DNA of 45,229 nt, taken from contig JACDBO010000094.1 in assembly GCA_013694885.1 (NCBI GenBank), forward strand, positions 1-45,229. The letters are read 5' to 3'. This DNA is from Chloroflexia bacterium. Its GTDB lineage: Bacteria > Chloroflexota > Chloroflexia > Thermomicrobiales > UBA6265. This document shows positions 7,431 to 15,958 of this stretch, in pieces. Each line of letters opens with the position of its first letter. The first letter of the stretch is position 1. The notes beneath the pieces are model-generated. The model saw only the letters and a list, made by a program, of their open reading frames with translations. It did not search any database and had not been told where the DNA came from. The translations under genes and the position numbers were made by a program.

Positions 7431-8398
7431 CGGACATGACCGAAAAAACTCAGCCGCCGATCTCTTTTGGCCCCGAAGGACTCGCGCCAGTCGTCATCCG
7501 CGATGCCGAGTCTGGCGACGTGCTGATGGTCGCGTTCATGAATGAGGCGGCCTACTTCCGGACCCAATCGACGGGGCTCGTGCATTTCTGGAGCCGTTCG
7601 CGCAACCGTCTCTGGCAGAAAGGTGAAACGTCGGGCCATATCCAGCGGGTGCGCGACATCTTCGTTAACTGCGACGCCAACAGCTTGCTGATCGACGTGG
7701 ACCAGGTCGGCGCCGTCTGTCACGATGGCTACGCAACCTGCTTCTACCGTCGGCTAGAACCGGATGAGTCGCTAACGACTATCCGGGAGCGCTGGTTTGA
7801 CCCCGCCGATGTATATGGCGACACGGAAACGCTCGGGATCGCGACCTTGACCCGTCAACAGATGGGCGCCTATGCCTATCTCCGCGCCCAAGATCTCACC
7901 GCGGTGTCTACCACTTCACGACTTCTGCGTCTGCCCGAGGGCAACGTCAACGCGCGTCTCGGCGATGAGCTGGACGAACTCGCTGGTGCATTGGCCGGCA
8001 CGCACCGTCACATCGATCAAGAGGCCGATGTAGCGCTCGAAGCCGCGCAGTCACTCTACTGGCTGCTGCTCACCTGTGTTCGCGACGGAGTGAGCTGGGA
8101 AGCGCTGCGGCCCGATCGTGCGCTCGATGTTGCCGCATCGAATGAGCGCATGGACGAAGAACTCCTCGCTCGCCTGCTACGCGAAACGGCGCGGCAATGG
8201 CGCGTTCGTCACGACACTCCAGATTCCGCAAACACACCGATCACGGCGGCGGGACATGCGACGCTTCACCTCGTTGCTCAGGCTTGCGTTGCGGTGGGCA
8301 TCGAGCCGCGAGACATCGTCCGCGACGACCTTGCGGAACTCCGCCGACGGCCATACCTCGAACCCTACTTCGCATCGCTTGCCGACGCGCGCACCTGA
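7427..8398 (+). CDS. hisI: phosphoribosyl-AMP cyclohydrolase with HisE/MazG-like C-terminal extension
   Basis: Residues about 12-112 are a complete HisI: FWSRSRNRLWQKGETSG (54-70) and the three zinc cysteines C82, C98 and C105 (NCDANS, AVCHDG, ATCFYR). Instead of ending, the 323-residue protein adds about 200 residues. Residues 160-225 resemble HisE (ELDEL, then EAAQSLYWLLLTCVRDGVSWEAL), but the metal-binding Asp of the usual EAAD is Gln208. Residues 250-310 (ITAAGHATLHLVAQACVAVGIEPRDIV) look like a second, more degenerate copy. It could replace HisE, which is otherwise missing here, or be a structural remnant. The 3' end overlaps the convergent gene at 8365 by 34 bp. Confidence 0.88.
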   Translation: MTDMTEKTQPPISFGPEGLAPVVIRDAESGDVLMVAFMNEAAYFRTQSTGLVHFWSRSRNRLWQKGETSGHIQRVRDIFVNCDANSLLIDVDQVGAVCHDGYATCFYRRLEPDESLTTIRERWFDPADVYGDTETLGIATLTRQQMGAYAYLRAQDLTAVSTTSRLLRLPEGNVNARLGDELDELAGALAGTHRHIDQEADVALEAAQSLYWLLLTCVRDGVSWEALRPDRALDVAASNERMDEELLARLLRETARQWRVRHDTPDSANTPITAAGHATLHLVAQACVAVGIEPRDIVRDDLAELRRRPYLEPYFASLADART

Positions 8399-8997
8399 TC
8401 GACGGTCGGCTGACGCAGTGTCGCCATCAGGGCCACAATGGCCAGTGCGGCAAAGAGGGCGGCAACTGTCGTCGCTCCGATGCGGAGCCAACGCTCAGTG
8501 GAGGCTGGCGCTGGCGTCGAAGGCTGATCAATCACCTGGACGGTGGCCTGTTCTGAGCCGGGCGTAACCAGGTAGGCATTGACCGCGTCAGGGATTGCCG
8601 CCGCCGCTGCGTCGGCGATGGCTCGCGCCGCGCTCAAATCGGCATGGGTCACGGTCACGGTCAACACCCGACTGTAACGGGACCCGGAGAGCGCACGTTT
8701 GACTTCGTCGCGGTCGACCACGACTGAAACGCCGGCTGCCGTCAATTGGTCCAGCGTCGCCTGTGCGAACACGTCGGAGTTCACCAGGATCGGGAGATCG
8801 TCGAGGACCATCAACTCCGGTCGCTCGGCGCTTCCGGTGTCTTCTGTGTCGCCGGGGATCAGCACGGTCGCCCGGAACTCGGTAGTGTATGGGGCTGAAG
8901 GTGTCAAGACCACTCCTCCAACCGCCACCACGAGCGGCAGCCCTATCACCAACCACCACCATCGCCTGAGCGCGGCGGCAAAAATCACGACATCCAT
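8365..8997 (-). CDS. Wzz-like polysaccharide chain-length protein, short form
   Basis: The 210-residue product starts MDVVIFAAALRRWWWLVIGL and has an N-terminal membrane helix (about 13-33), an extracytoplasmic segment (FRATVLIPG, then VTVTHADLSAARAIADAAAAAIPDAV) and a C-terminal helix (about 172-195). This is the layout of Wzz/YveK polysaccharide co-polymerases, which set chain length in Wzy-type export, though it is shorter than most. No tyrosine kinase domain is attached. The start at 8997 is chosen because the frame upstream overlaps the sugar transferase. It lies 4 bp after that gene's stop, so the two form one operon. Confidence 0.72.
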   Translation of the reverse strand: MDVVIFAAALRRWWWLVIGLPLVVAVGGVVLTPSAPYTTEFRATVLIPGDTEDTGSAERPELMVLDDLPILVNSDVFAQATLDQLTAAGVSVVVDRDEVKRALSGSRYSRVLTVTVTHADLSAARAIADAAAAAIPDAVNAYLVTPGSEQATVQVIDQPSTPAPASTERWLRIGATTVAALFAALAIVALMATLRQPTVDQVRASASDAK

Positions 8998-9001
8998 CCC
9001 A

Positions 9002-10549
9002 CTAGCACGCGCCACGCCGGAGCAACACGGCGGGGATGGTCCGCAGGATGACTTTGGTGTCGAGCCACAATGACCAGTTCTCGGCATAGTAGAGATCGAG
9101 CCGAACCATCTCGTCAAAAGTGAGCCTGCTTCGACCGTTGACCTGCCACAGTCCCGTCAGTCCAGGCTTTACCAACAGCCGCTGGTGATGCCAGTCCTCA
9201 TAGGTCGCGACTTCTATGGGGAGCGGAGGGCGCGGGCCGATCACACTCATTTCGCCTCTGAGAACGTGCAGGAATTGAGGCAGCTCGTCCAGGCTCCAAC
9301 GACGCAAGGTTGCGCCGATTTTGGTGAGCCGCGGATCGTCCACCATCTTGAACATGCGCGGGTCGATCGTATCCTGCGCTTGCACCAGCGCCTCACGCCG
9401 CTCGTCGGCATCCTTGACCATGCACCGGAACTTGAGCAGCGTGAACGGCTGTCCATGTTGCCCAACGCGCGTCTGGCGGTAGAGAACGGGTCCGTCGGTA
9501 TCACGGCGAATCAGCACCGACATGAGGGCCATCGGTATCGACATCAGCCCCAGCACCACAATCGCGACGGCAACATCGCAGCTCCGCTTGACGAAGGCGT
9601 TCCAGCCCCGGATCGAGGCATCGCGCACGCCGATAATGGGCACGCCAGCCACCTCGCCGAGCTCGACCCGATCGAGCGAGAGCTGCAGCAGGTCAGGAAT
9701 CACCCGAAACGTGACGACCGATTGCCGGCAGCGTTCGATAATCTCGAGCACCTGACCATGATCGGCCCCTGGCAAGGCGACCACGACTTCGTCCACCCGG
9801 TAACGGCGTACCAGATCGTCGAGCTCGCCAGGTCCGCCGAGACGGGGACAGATCACCATCCCCTGTTCTGTCGCGACGTTGATCTCATTACCGCGTGTCG
9901 GATCGTCGGCAAAGCCGACCACGCGGTACCCATATTCGGACCGCCCGGCCATTGCCTGAAGCACCCGGCGACCATTCTGACCGGCACCCACCACCAGCAC
10001 GCGGTCCACCCCGATGCCGCGTCGCCACAACGCCCGCTGGAGTGTGCGAAATGCCGCTCGATGAAGCGCCATGAGAACGATGCCGCAGATCCAGGCGTAG
10101 AGAAACACCAGTCGTGACGGAGCAAAGCGGAGAAAAAACGCGAGCATCACAGCGCCGGCCATGACGGTCGTAAAGCCGCCGATGACGGTCGAAACCTGGT
10201 CCAGCAATCCGGCTCGCCGTGTCGATCGATAGACGCCGCGAAACGTGAAAACCAACACGGTCAGGCCCAGTGCCACACTTGCGGGCCGGTAGAATGTGGA
10301 GAATGGCTCCCAGTCAGCGGGCAGAATCTCGCCACCGAGTTCAAGCGGATAGCGCAGGATATAGGCGATTCCAAACGCTGCCCACGCTGATCCAGCGTCC
10401 GCCACGAGGGCGACAACCTGCGCGATCATAGCCAAGCGCGCCGACGCCGCACGCCGCTGGGCGGTGTGCGGGCGGGCGGTCAATCTGAGCGTGGGGATGT
10501 GGTCTCCGGCCGGTTCGTCGCGGCGATGCCCGGCATGTGTCGATGCCAA
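9002..10549 (-). CDS. polyprenyl glycosylphosphotransferase (exopolysaccharide initiating enzyme)
   Basis: Transfers a sugar-1-phosphate to undecaprenyl phosphate, starting repeat-unit assembly at the inner membrane. The 515 residues have four predicted N-terminal membrane helices (about 38-160), a Rossmann-like domain (DRVLVVGAGQNGRRVLQAM), and a C-terminal bacterial sugar transferase domain with the reentrant helix region KRSCDVAVAIVVLGLMSIPM, the TRVGQHGQPFTLLKFRCMV and DELPQFLHVLRGEMSVIGPRP motifs and the KPGLTGLWQVNGRS segment. The start is a TTG preceded by AGGATGA. Apart from the Wzz-like gene, no glycosyltransferases or flippase adjoin, so the rest of the pathway must lie elsewhere. 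Confidence 0.9.
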   Translation of the reverse strand: MASTHAGHRRDEPAGDHIPTLRLTARPHTAQRRAASARLAMIAQVVALVADAGSAWAAFGIAYILRYPLELGGEILPADWEPFSTFYRPASVALGLTVLVFTFRGVYRSTRRAGLLDQVSTVIGGFTTVMAGAVMLAFFLRFAPSRLVFLYAWICGIVLMALHRAAFRTLQRALWRRGIGVDRVLVVGAGQNGRRVLQAMAGRSEYGYRVVGFADDPTRGNEINVATEQGMVICPRLGGPGELDDLVRRYRVDEVVVALPGADHGQVLEIIERCRQSVVTFRVIPDLLQLSLDRVELGEVAGVPIIGVRDASIRGWNAFVKRSCDVAVAIVVLGLMSIPMALMSVLIRRDTDGPVLYRQTRVGQHGQPFTLLKFRCMVKDADERREALVQAQDTIDPRMFKMVDDPRLTKIGATLRRWSLDELPQFLHVLRGEMSVIGPRPPLPIEVATYEDWHHQRLLVKPGLTGLWQVNGRSRLTFDEMVRLDLYYAENWSLWLDTKVILRTIPAVLLRRGAC

Positions 10550-10666
10550 CGAGTCATCCTGTTACGCTCAACGTACCTGTCGTCCCTGTCCAGACGATAG
10601 TACCCTTGACCGCGAGTTTCTGGTAGGGCACGCGCTGAAGGCATTTGCGTCAAGGAGTTCTCAGCG

Positions 10667-11593
10667 ATGGTGCGGGGCGACGATAATGGGCTACCTGGCT
10701 CCGAATATGGGCGCATCGTGACGCAGAATCATCTCTGGACTCCCTGGCGCATGCAGTACATCGCCGGCGGCGCACGGGAGCTGGGGTGCATCTTTTGCAA
10801 TCGACGCGATACGGAGGACGATGTCGCTGGGTTAGTGCTGTATCGTGGAACATACTCCTACATCATGATGAACCTGTTTCCTTACAACACCGGCCACGTC
10901 ATGATCGTTCCAAACGATCACGCCGCAACCCTTGACCTGATCGATGACCCGACGCTGATTGAAATGGCGCGAATGGCTCCACCCGTCACTGCCGCGCTGC
11001 GCCGGGTCTTGAATTGCGACGGTTTCAATTTGGGCCTCAACCTGGGCGCGGTCGCTGGTGCCGGTGTCGCTGACCACCTGCACCAGCACATCGTCCCGCG
11101 CTGGACCGGAGATGCTAACTTCATGCCAATTCTGGCAAGCACCATGGTCATGCCGGAGCTCATCCCGGCGACCTATGCCAAGGCGAGAGCCGAGCTCAAC
11201 CGAGAGCTTGGATCGGCAACGTCGGTGGCGTCGGTCGTACTTGTCGATGGTGCCCGCTCCATTCTCCTACGGGACGGACATTTGCCCCTTGCCGAGGCGG
11301 AAACCAGATACCCGCTCTGGCTCTCGGCGCTTGAGCTCGTCGGTCCGGTCGCGGGAGGGGCCACGATCACAGGTTGGGCCGGCGAGCTACGGGGCGCCGG
11401 TCCGGGTCCATCGGTTCCAGTCCTCACGATTCGCGCACGCGGCGAGGCGCTCGCCGACGGCTGGGAAGCCGTCTCCGTAGAACACATTGAACGACGAGAG
11501 CTCGATCCGGAAGAGATCGCGGTCGTCGAGGCAGTCCTGGCGACAGTGGCCAACGACGAAGAGCGTTCGACTCAAAACCAGACGCGCCATTGA
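10667..11593 (+). CDS. HIT family hydrolase/Ap4A phosphorylase-like protein with extra C-terminal domain
   Basis: HIT proteins are nucleotide hydrolases or transferases. Residues 22-170 are a branch-type HIT domain: LWTPWRMQYI, a CIFC zinc pair (C41, C44), NTGHVMIVPNDH and the triad HLHQHIV (H137, H139, H141). The N-terminal WTPWR motif places it near the Ap4A-phosphorylase-like HIT group. Residues about 185-308 form an additional domain (SVVLVDGARSILLRDGHLPLAE and so on) I do not recognise; it faintly recalls a Nudix fold without a Nudix box. The start is supported by AAGGAG at 10652-10657. The MFS-like gene follows 84 bp later. Confidence 0.85.
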   Translation: MVRGDDNGLPGSEYGRIVTQNHLWTPWRMQYIAGGARELGCIFCNRRDTEDDVAGLVLYRGTYSYIMMNLFPYNTGHVMIVPNDHAATLDLIDDPTLIEMARMAPPVTAALRRVLNCDGFNLGLNLGAVAGAGVADHLHQHIVPRWTGDANFMPILASTMVMPELIPATYAKARAELNRELGSATSVASVVLVDGARSILLRDGHLPLAEAETRYPLWLSALELVGPVAGGATITGWAGELRGAGPGPSVPVLTIRARGEALADGWEAVSVEHIERRELDPEEIAVVEAVLATVANDEERSTQNQTRH

Positions 11594-11677
11594 TGCGCTT
11601 TCGACCCAGGCCATATCCGCGTGTGCATTTCGGATTGATGATTTGTGCGAGAAGCGCAGCAATTGGTCGGAGGACCC

Positions 11678-13039
11678 GTGGTTTCGGTGACGTTTCGTAA
11701 CTCCGCGCCGAATCAGCGGGAACATCTCACCCCGACTACCTATGCCCTCGTGGCGAGTACCTTTCACGGGGTCGCGGCGGCGCTTTTTCACCCGCTCATC
11801 ATCATCGCCTTTTTCATCAGCCGGGTCAGTGACGAATCGCGTGACGTCGCCCTGGTAGCCGTGATCTCAACCGCCACCTGGTATGTTCCGCAGCTCTTGA
11901 CGAACTGGGGTTCTCGCTACTATCCGCAGGTCTACCCGGTGGTCGTCGCCGCATCGGTTGTACGCCTTGCGTCGGTCAGTCTGATGGCGGCTTTTGTGCT
12001 GCGCACTGACTCGCCCGACGCGGTCCTGGCACGGCAGTTCCTCTTGATTCTCGTCGCCTATCAGTTGGCCAGCGCGGCACTCGTTCCCGCAATGAACGAG
12101 CTCATGGCCCGGGCGGTCCCAGCACGCCACCTCACCACGCTGTTTCGGAATCGATTCATCGTGGGGAGCGTGGCTGCGATGGTCGCCGGCCTGGTCGCCG
12201 CCAGGGGTCTCGGTGTCGACGCGCCACCATTTCCCCGTGGGTTTGGGTTGCTCTTCCTGGTCGCCGCGATGGCGACCGGCGCCGAGAGCTGGTTCTTGCT
12301 TCGACTTCGCGAGGTGAAGTCTGAAGATTTGCCGCGAGAGCGAGTCGGGTCGATTGCTCCGTCCCGGCTGGTGGCGGCCCTCGCCGGAGGAGGATTCCGT
12401 AAGTTCGCACTGTTTCGCATCATCATTGCGCTCGCGGCCATAGCCGACCCATATCTCATCGTTCACGGGATGCGCGAGATCGAACCGTCGTCGCGGTTCC
12501 TTGGCCTCTATATCGTCACTTTTGCGGCCGCTAACCTCGCCGGCACCGCCGCCGCCAACGATCTCACCGTGCTCGGCGCAGCCCGTTCGGTCTTCCAGGT
12601 GGCTGCGCTGTTGCGGTTCGCCACTCCTATTCTCGCCTTGCTGATCCCATTGCTATACACCTCGGAGGCTGCGAGTTCGGGTGTGGCGGCGGCGTTGTTT
12701 GGTTCCGTCTTCGTCGGCCTGGGACTGATCACGGCCGCACACGGCGGCACGACGCAGCACACTCTGCTCGCCCTGCACCCGCCAGGTGCGCGCGCCGCTG
12801 GAATCACCCTGCTGAACGTTGCGCTCTGCTTCTGCGCGTTAGCGCCGTTGCTCGGCAGCCGGCTCGTGGAGCAGCGCGGGACCGCGGCGCTGCTCGGCGT
12901 GGCATCAGCAATTGGGTTCATTGCCGTCGTGTTCAGCGGCGCCTTGATCGCGCCTTCGCCTCGCCGCAGCCGACGCCGACGTCCTGGCAAGCGACGACTC
13001 CGCGCGGTTCCAAAAAAACGGAAACCCAGGCGACGCTGA
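11678..13039 (+). CDS. MFS-like multi-pass membrane transporter
   Basis: A hydrophobic protein of about 453 residues with roughly ten to twelve predicted membrane helices, including FHPLIIIAFFI, LFLVAAMATGAESWFLL, IIIALAAIADPYLIV and LLGVASAIGFIAVVFSGALI. The arrangement of two helical bundles with a cytoplasmic loop (LRLREVKSEDLPRERVGS) suggests the major facilitator superfamily. The substrate is unknown. The last 25 residues are almost all Arg, Lys and Pro, a strongly basic cytoplasmic tail. GGAGG at 11669-11673 favours GTG 11678 or 11687; an upstream GTG at 11645 lacks a binding site. Confidence 0.7.
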   Translation: MVSVTFRNSAPNQREHLTPTTYALVASTFHGVAAALFHPLIIIAFFISRVSDESRDVALVAVISTATWYVPQLLTNWGSRYYPQVYPVVVAASVVRLASVSLMAAFVLRTDSPDAVLARQFLLILVAYQLASAALVPAMNELMARAVPARHLTTLFRNRFIVGSVAAMVAGLVAARGLGVDAPPFPRGFGLLFLVAAMATGAESWFLLRLREVKSEDLPRERVGSIAPSRLVAALAGGGFRKFALFRIIIALAAIADPYLIVHGMREIEPSSRFLGLYIVTFAAANLAGTAAANDLTVLGAARSVFQVAALLRFATPILALLIPLLYTSEAASSGVAAALFGSVFVGLGLITAAHGGTTQHTLLALHPPGARAAGITLLNVALCFCALAPLLGSRLVEQRGTAALLGVASAIGFIAVVFSGALIAPSPRRSRRRRPGKRRLRAVPKKRKPRRR

Positions 13040-13074
13040 AAATGTCGATTGATGCCGAGTGCGCTCGCGCTGGG

Positions 13075-14679
13075 CTAGGACGGCCCGGCAGCCAGGATAT
13101 CAGCCGGTATCTGACCGGTGAATTGATCAGCTTGTGCCCGGAAGTCGGATGCGAGACGCCGCGCAACCCGGACAAACGATCCGGCGTCGCTCCACGTTGC
13201 TCGCGGGTTCAGGACTTCGGCTGGAACCCCAGGGCACTTCGTTGGGACGGCGAGACCGAAATGCTGATCGTGTTCGAACGACCCATTGGTCAAGTCGCCA
13301 TTCAGGCCCGCCGTGACAATGGCGCGGGTGTACGGCAATTCCATGCGATGTCCGACTCCGTAGATCCCACCAGTCCAACCGGTGTTGATGAGCCAAAGAT
13401 TCGAGTGGTGTTGCCGGAGCCGCTCATCGAGGAGTTCCACATATCGCGCGGGCGGCAACGGGAGAAAGGGCGCGGCGAAGCACGCCGAAAATGTGCTCTC
13501 GGGCTCATCGACTCCGCGCTCTGTGCCGGCGAGTTTCGACGTATAGCCCAGCAGGAAATAATAGAGGGCTTGTTCGCGTGAGAGCTTGGCCACCGGCGGC
13601 AGCACGCCGAACGCATCCGCGGTCAGCAAGAGGATGTTGGTGGGGTGACCACCTTGACCATCGCTCGCGGCGTTTGGAAGAAATGTCAGTGGATAGGCAG
13701 CGCGAGTGTTTTGCGTCAGCGAGTCATCGGCGAAGTCAGGGATTCGTGAGTTCGGATCGACGACCACATTCTCGAGAATGGTCCCGAATCGGTTCGTCGC
13801 CGCGAAGATCATGGGTTCCGATGTCCCATTGAGTCCAATCGTCTTCGCGTAGCAGCCTCCCTCGAAGTTAAAGACGCCGTCGTCGGTCCAACCGTGCTCG
13901 TCATCTCCTATGAGCATTCGATTTGGGTCATTGGAGAGCGTCGTTTTGCCGGTGCCGGAGAGGCCAAAGAAAAGCGCGGTGTTCCCTTGAGCGTCGCGGT
14001 TTGCGGAGCAGTGCATGGTCGCGATACCACGTGCGGGCAGCGCATGCTGAAGCAGGGTAAAAACGGACTTCTTTACCTCCCCCGCATAATGCGTCCCGAC
14101 GATGAGGATGATCCGCTTCGAGAGATGGAGCACAATCGCGGTGCCGGATCTCGTCCCGTCGGTTACCGGGTCAGCTTCGAGAGAAGGAGCGTGGAGAATG
14201 GTTATCTTGGCGTCGTCCGCCTCAGCGACCTCCGCCTTGCTGGCTGGGACGATGAACAGGTTTCTAGCGAACTGCGCGACCCATGCTTCCTCCGTCTCGA
14301 CCCGGACCCGGTAACGATACCGAGGGTCGGCGCAAACGATAAGGTCCTGCGAATAGGTGGCCCGTTGCCGGAGGTGCGCGTCCACTTTTTCTCGGAGTCG
14401 TTCGAATTGCGTCTCGTCTAGCGGCTGATTCACCTCGCCCCACCAGACACCGTCCGCTGTGGCATCCTCCCGGACAATAAACTTGTCTTCGGGGGATCGC
14501 CCAGTGTGTTCCCCGGTTTCGACGGCAAGCGCCCCGGACTCGGTGAGCATGCCTTCCTTGGAGCGTAAGGCGAATTCTGTCAACGCCGGTGCGGACAGGT
14601 TCACGGCATGCGAAAGCGCCGGAACCAGACCTGGCGGCTCATCACTGGTTCGGCTGCCGCTGAAAAGACCGGCGCTCAT
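13075..14679 (-). CDS. pckA: phosphoenolpyruvate carboxykinase (ATP)
   Basis: Interconverts oxaloacetate plus ATP and PEP, CO2 and ADP, the entry step of gluconeogenesis. The 534 residues have the P-loop GLSGTGKTTLS (about 240-250), the following DDEHGW metal site and FNFEGGCYAKTIGL, together with THYAGEVKKS and the Arg-containing substrate site HTGRSPEDKF. Length and motifs are those of the ATP-dependent class, not the GTP class. The ATG at 14679 has an excellent GGGAGGAG; the open frame extends 51 codons upstream without conservation. It is transcribed divergently from the aminotransferase at 14812 and converges on the MFS-like gene with a 35 bp gap. Confidence 0.96.
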   Translation of the reverse strand: MSAGLFSGSRTSDEPPGLVPALSHAVNLSAPALTEFALRSKEGMLTESGALAVETGEHTGRSPEDKFIVREDATADGVWWGEVNQPLDETQFERLREKVDAHLRQRATYSQDLIVCADPRYRYRVRVETEEAWVAQFARNLFIVPASKAEVAEADDAKITILHAPSLEADPVTDGTRSGTAIVLHLSKRIILIVGTHYAGEVKKSVFTLLQHALPARGIATMHCSANRDAQGNTALFFGLSGTGKTTLSNDPNRMLIGDDEHGWTDDGVFNFEGGCYAKTIGLNGTSEPMIFAATNRFGTILENVVVDPNSRIPDFADDSLTQNTRAAYPLTFLPNAASDGQGGHPTNILLLTADAFGVLPPVAKLSREQALYYFLLGYTSKLAGTERGVDEPESTFSACFAAPFLPLPPARYVELLDERLRQHHSNLWLINTGWTGGIYGVGHRMELPYTRAIVTAGLNGDLTNGSFEHDQHFGLAVPTKCPGVPAEVLNPRATWSDAGSFVRVARRLASDFRAQADQFTGQIPADILAAGPS

Positions 14680-14811
14680 CGATGCTCCTCCCGAGAAACT
14701 TGAAAATCGACGACGATACTCCTTGCGCAGCCGCAGAAACTGTACCGCGAGCACAACTCCGACTGGTTGTGCGGTCCAACGAGCGTTGTGATTCGTTGAC
14801 GGAGAGACGAG

Positions 14812-15954
14812 ATGAAGATCGAGCGGTTTCACCTCGAACGCTGGATGACGACATGGGAATTAGACGTCGACTACGACATCGCCGAGAGCGGTATCGCGCC
14901 GCTCTCCATCGCCGAACTCCTCCGCATCGACGCTGATGATGACGCGTATGAGGCACTGGCCGTGCTGGCGACGATTCCACTCGGGTATTCCGAAGCACGA
15001 GGGACAGCCGCGCTTCGCCAGGCGGTCGCCCAGACGTACAACAACGTGGAGGCGGACGACATCCTGATTACGACCGGGGCGATCGAGGCGAATTTCTTGC
15101 TCTTCCATGCGCTCCTGGATCGAGGAGACCACGTCGTTGTCGTCGCACCCGCCTATCAGCAACTCCTGAGTGTGCCGCGGTCCATTGGCTGCGATGTCAC
15201 GCCGTGGAGGCTCCTTCCAGAGCGGGGTTTGGCGTTCGACCTCGACGAACTTGAACGCTTGCTGAGACCGAACACACGGCTCATCGTCATCAACAGCCCG
15301 CATAACCCGACCGGATCTGTGCTCGCTGAGGCAGATCTCCGACGCATCGCGAATCTGGCGGAGGATCGAGGTGCATTAGTCCTCTCTGACGAAGCCTATC
15401 GTGGGCTCGAACATGGTGATGGCCCGCCGATGCCGTCCTCGATGCGGGACCTCTCGGCGAACGGCATCGGGGTCGGCACGCTATCGAAAGCATACGGACT
15501 GCCCGGTCTGCGGATCGGATGGATTGCCGCCAACCCGGATATCGTTCAGCGATGCTGGGGGTTGCGTGATTATGTCTCGCTTAGTCCGGGCAAACTCAAC
15601 GATCACCTGGCTCACATCGCCGTCGCACGGCGCGCCGCGATCTTCGCCCGCAATAGACGGATCATCGCCGCCAACCTGGAAACTGCCCGCGCCTGGTTCG
15701 CGGCAAACGCTGACCTCTGCACCTGGACCGAGCCCCGTGCCGGGTTGCTGGCGTTGATGCGCTACACGTTGGACTTACCATCCGAGGTGGTCGCGGATGG
15801 ACTCGCGCGCGATGCCAGCGTGATGCTCGCACCTGGCGCCGCCTTCGACAACGAAGGTTATCTTCGGATAGGCATCGGTCAGCACCCTGCCATCTTTCGT
15901 GAGGGCCTGGATCGCACCGCCACGTATCTGCGCGCGTTGTCCGCGCGCCGATGA
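14812..15954 (+). CDS. PLP-dependent class I/II aminotransferase
   Basis: A fold-type I PLP enzyme of 380 residues with GYSEARGTAALRQAV, NSPHNPTGS, LSDEAYRGL (D193, Y196) and the PLP lysine K226 in GTLSKAYGLPGLRIGW. The FGTLSKAYGLPGLR-type motif and the N-terminal ERWMTTWELDVDYDIAESG segment resemble archaeal aspartate aminotransferase-like proteins and, more loosely, the capreomycidine synthase group. The substrate cannot be called. GGAGAG lies 5 bp before the ATG. It is divergent from pckA and its stop is 4 bp from that of the convergent aldehyde dehydrogenase. Confidence 0.85.
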   Translation: MKIERFHLERWMTTWELDVDYDIAESGIAPLSIAELLRIDADDDAYEALAVLATIPLGYSEARGTAALRQAVAQTYNNVEADDILITTGAIEANFLLFHALLDRGDHVVVVAPAYQQLLSVPRSIGCDVTPWRLLPERGLAFDLDELERLLRPNTRLIVINSPHNPTGSVLAEADLRRIANLAEDRGALVLSDEAYRGLEHGDGPPMPSSMRDLSANGIGVGTLSKAYGLPGLRIGWIAANPDIVQRCWGLRDYVSLSPGKLNDHLAHIAVARRAAIFARNRRIIAANLETARAWFAANADLCTWTEPRAGLLALMRYTLDLPSEVVADGLARDASVMLAPGAAFDNEGYLRIGIGQHPAIFREGLDRTATYLRALSARR

Positions 15955-15958
15955 TCGC

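Noticed and set aside
9185..10117. 310-codon plus-strand frame over the sugar transferase gene
   Set aside because: Low-complexity His/Arg-rich product opposite a well-supported gene; a composition shadow.
13040..13074. intrinsic terminator between the convergent MFS and pckA genes
   Set aside because: The 35-bp gap has no GC stem followed by a T run on either strand.
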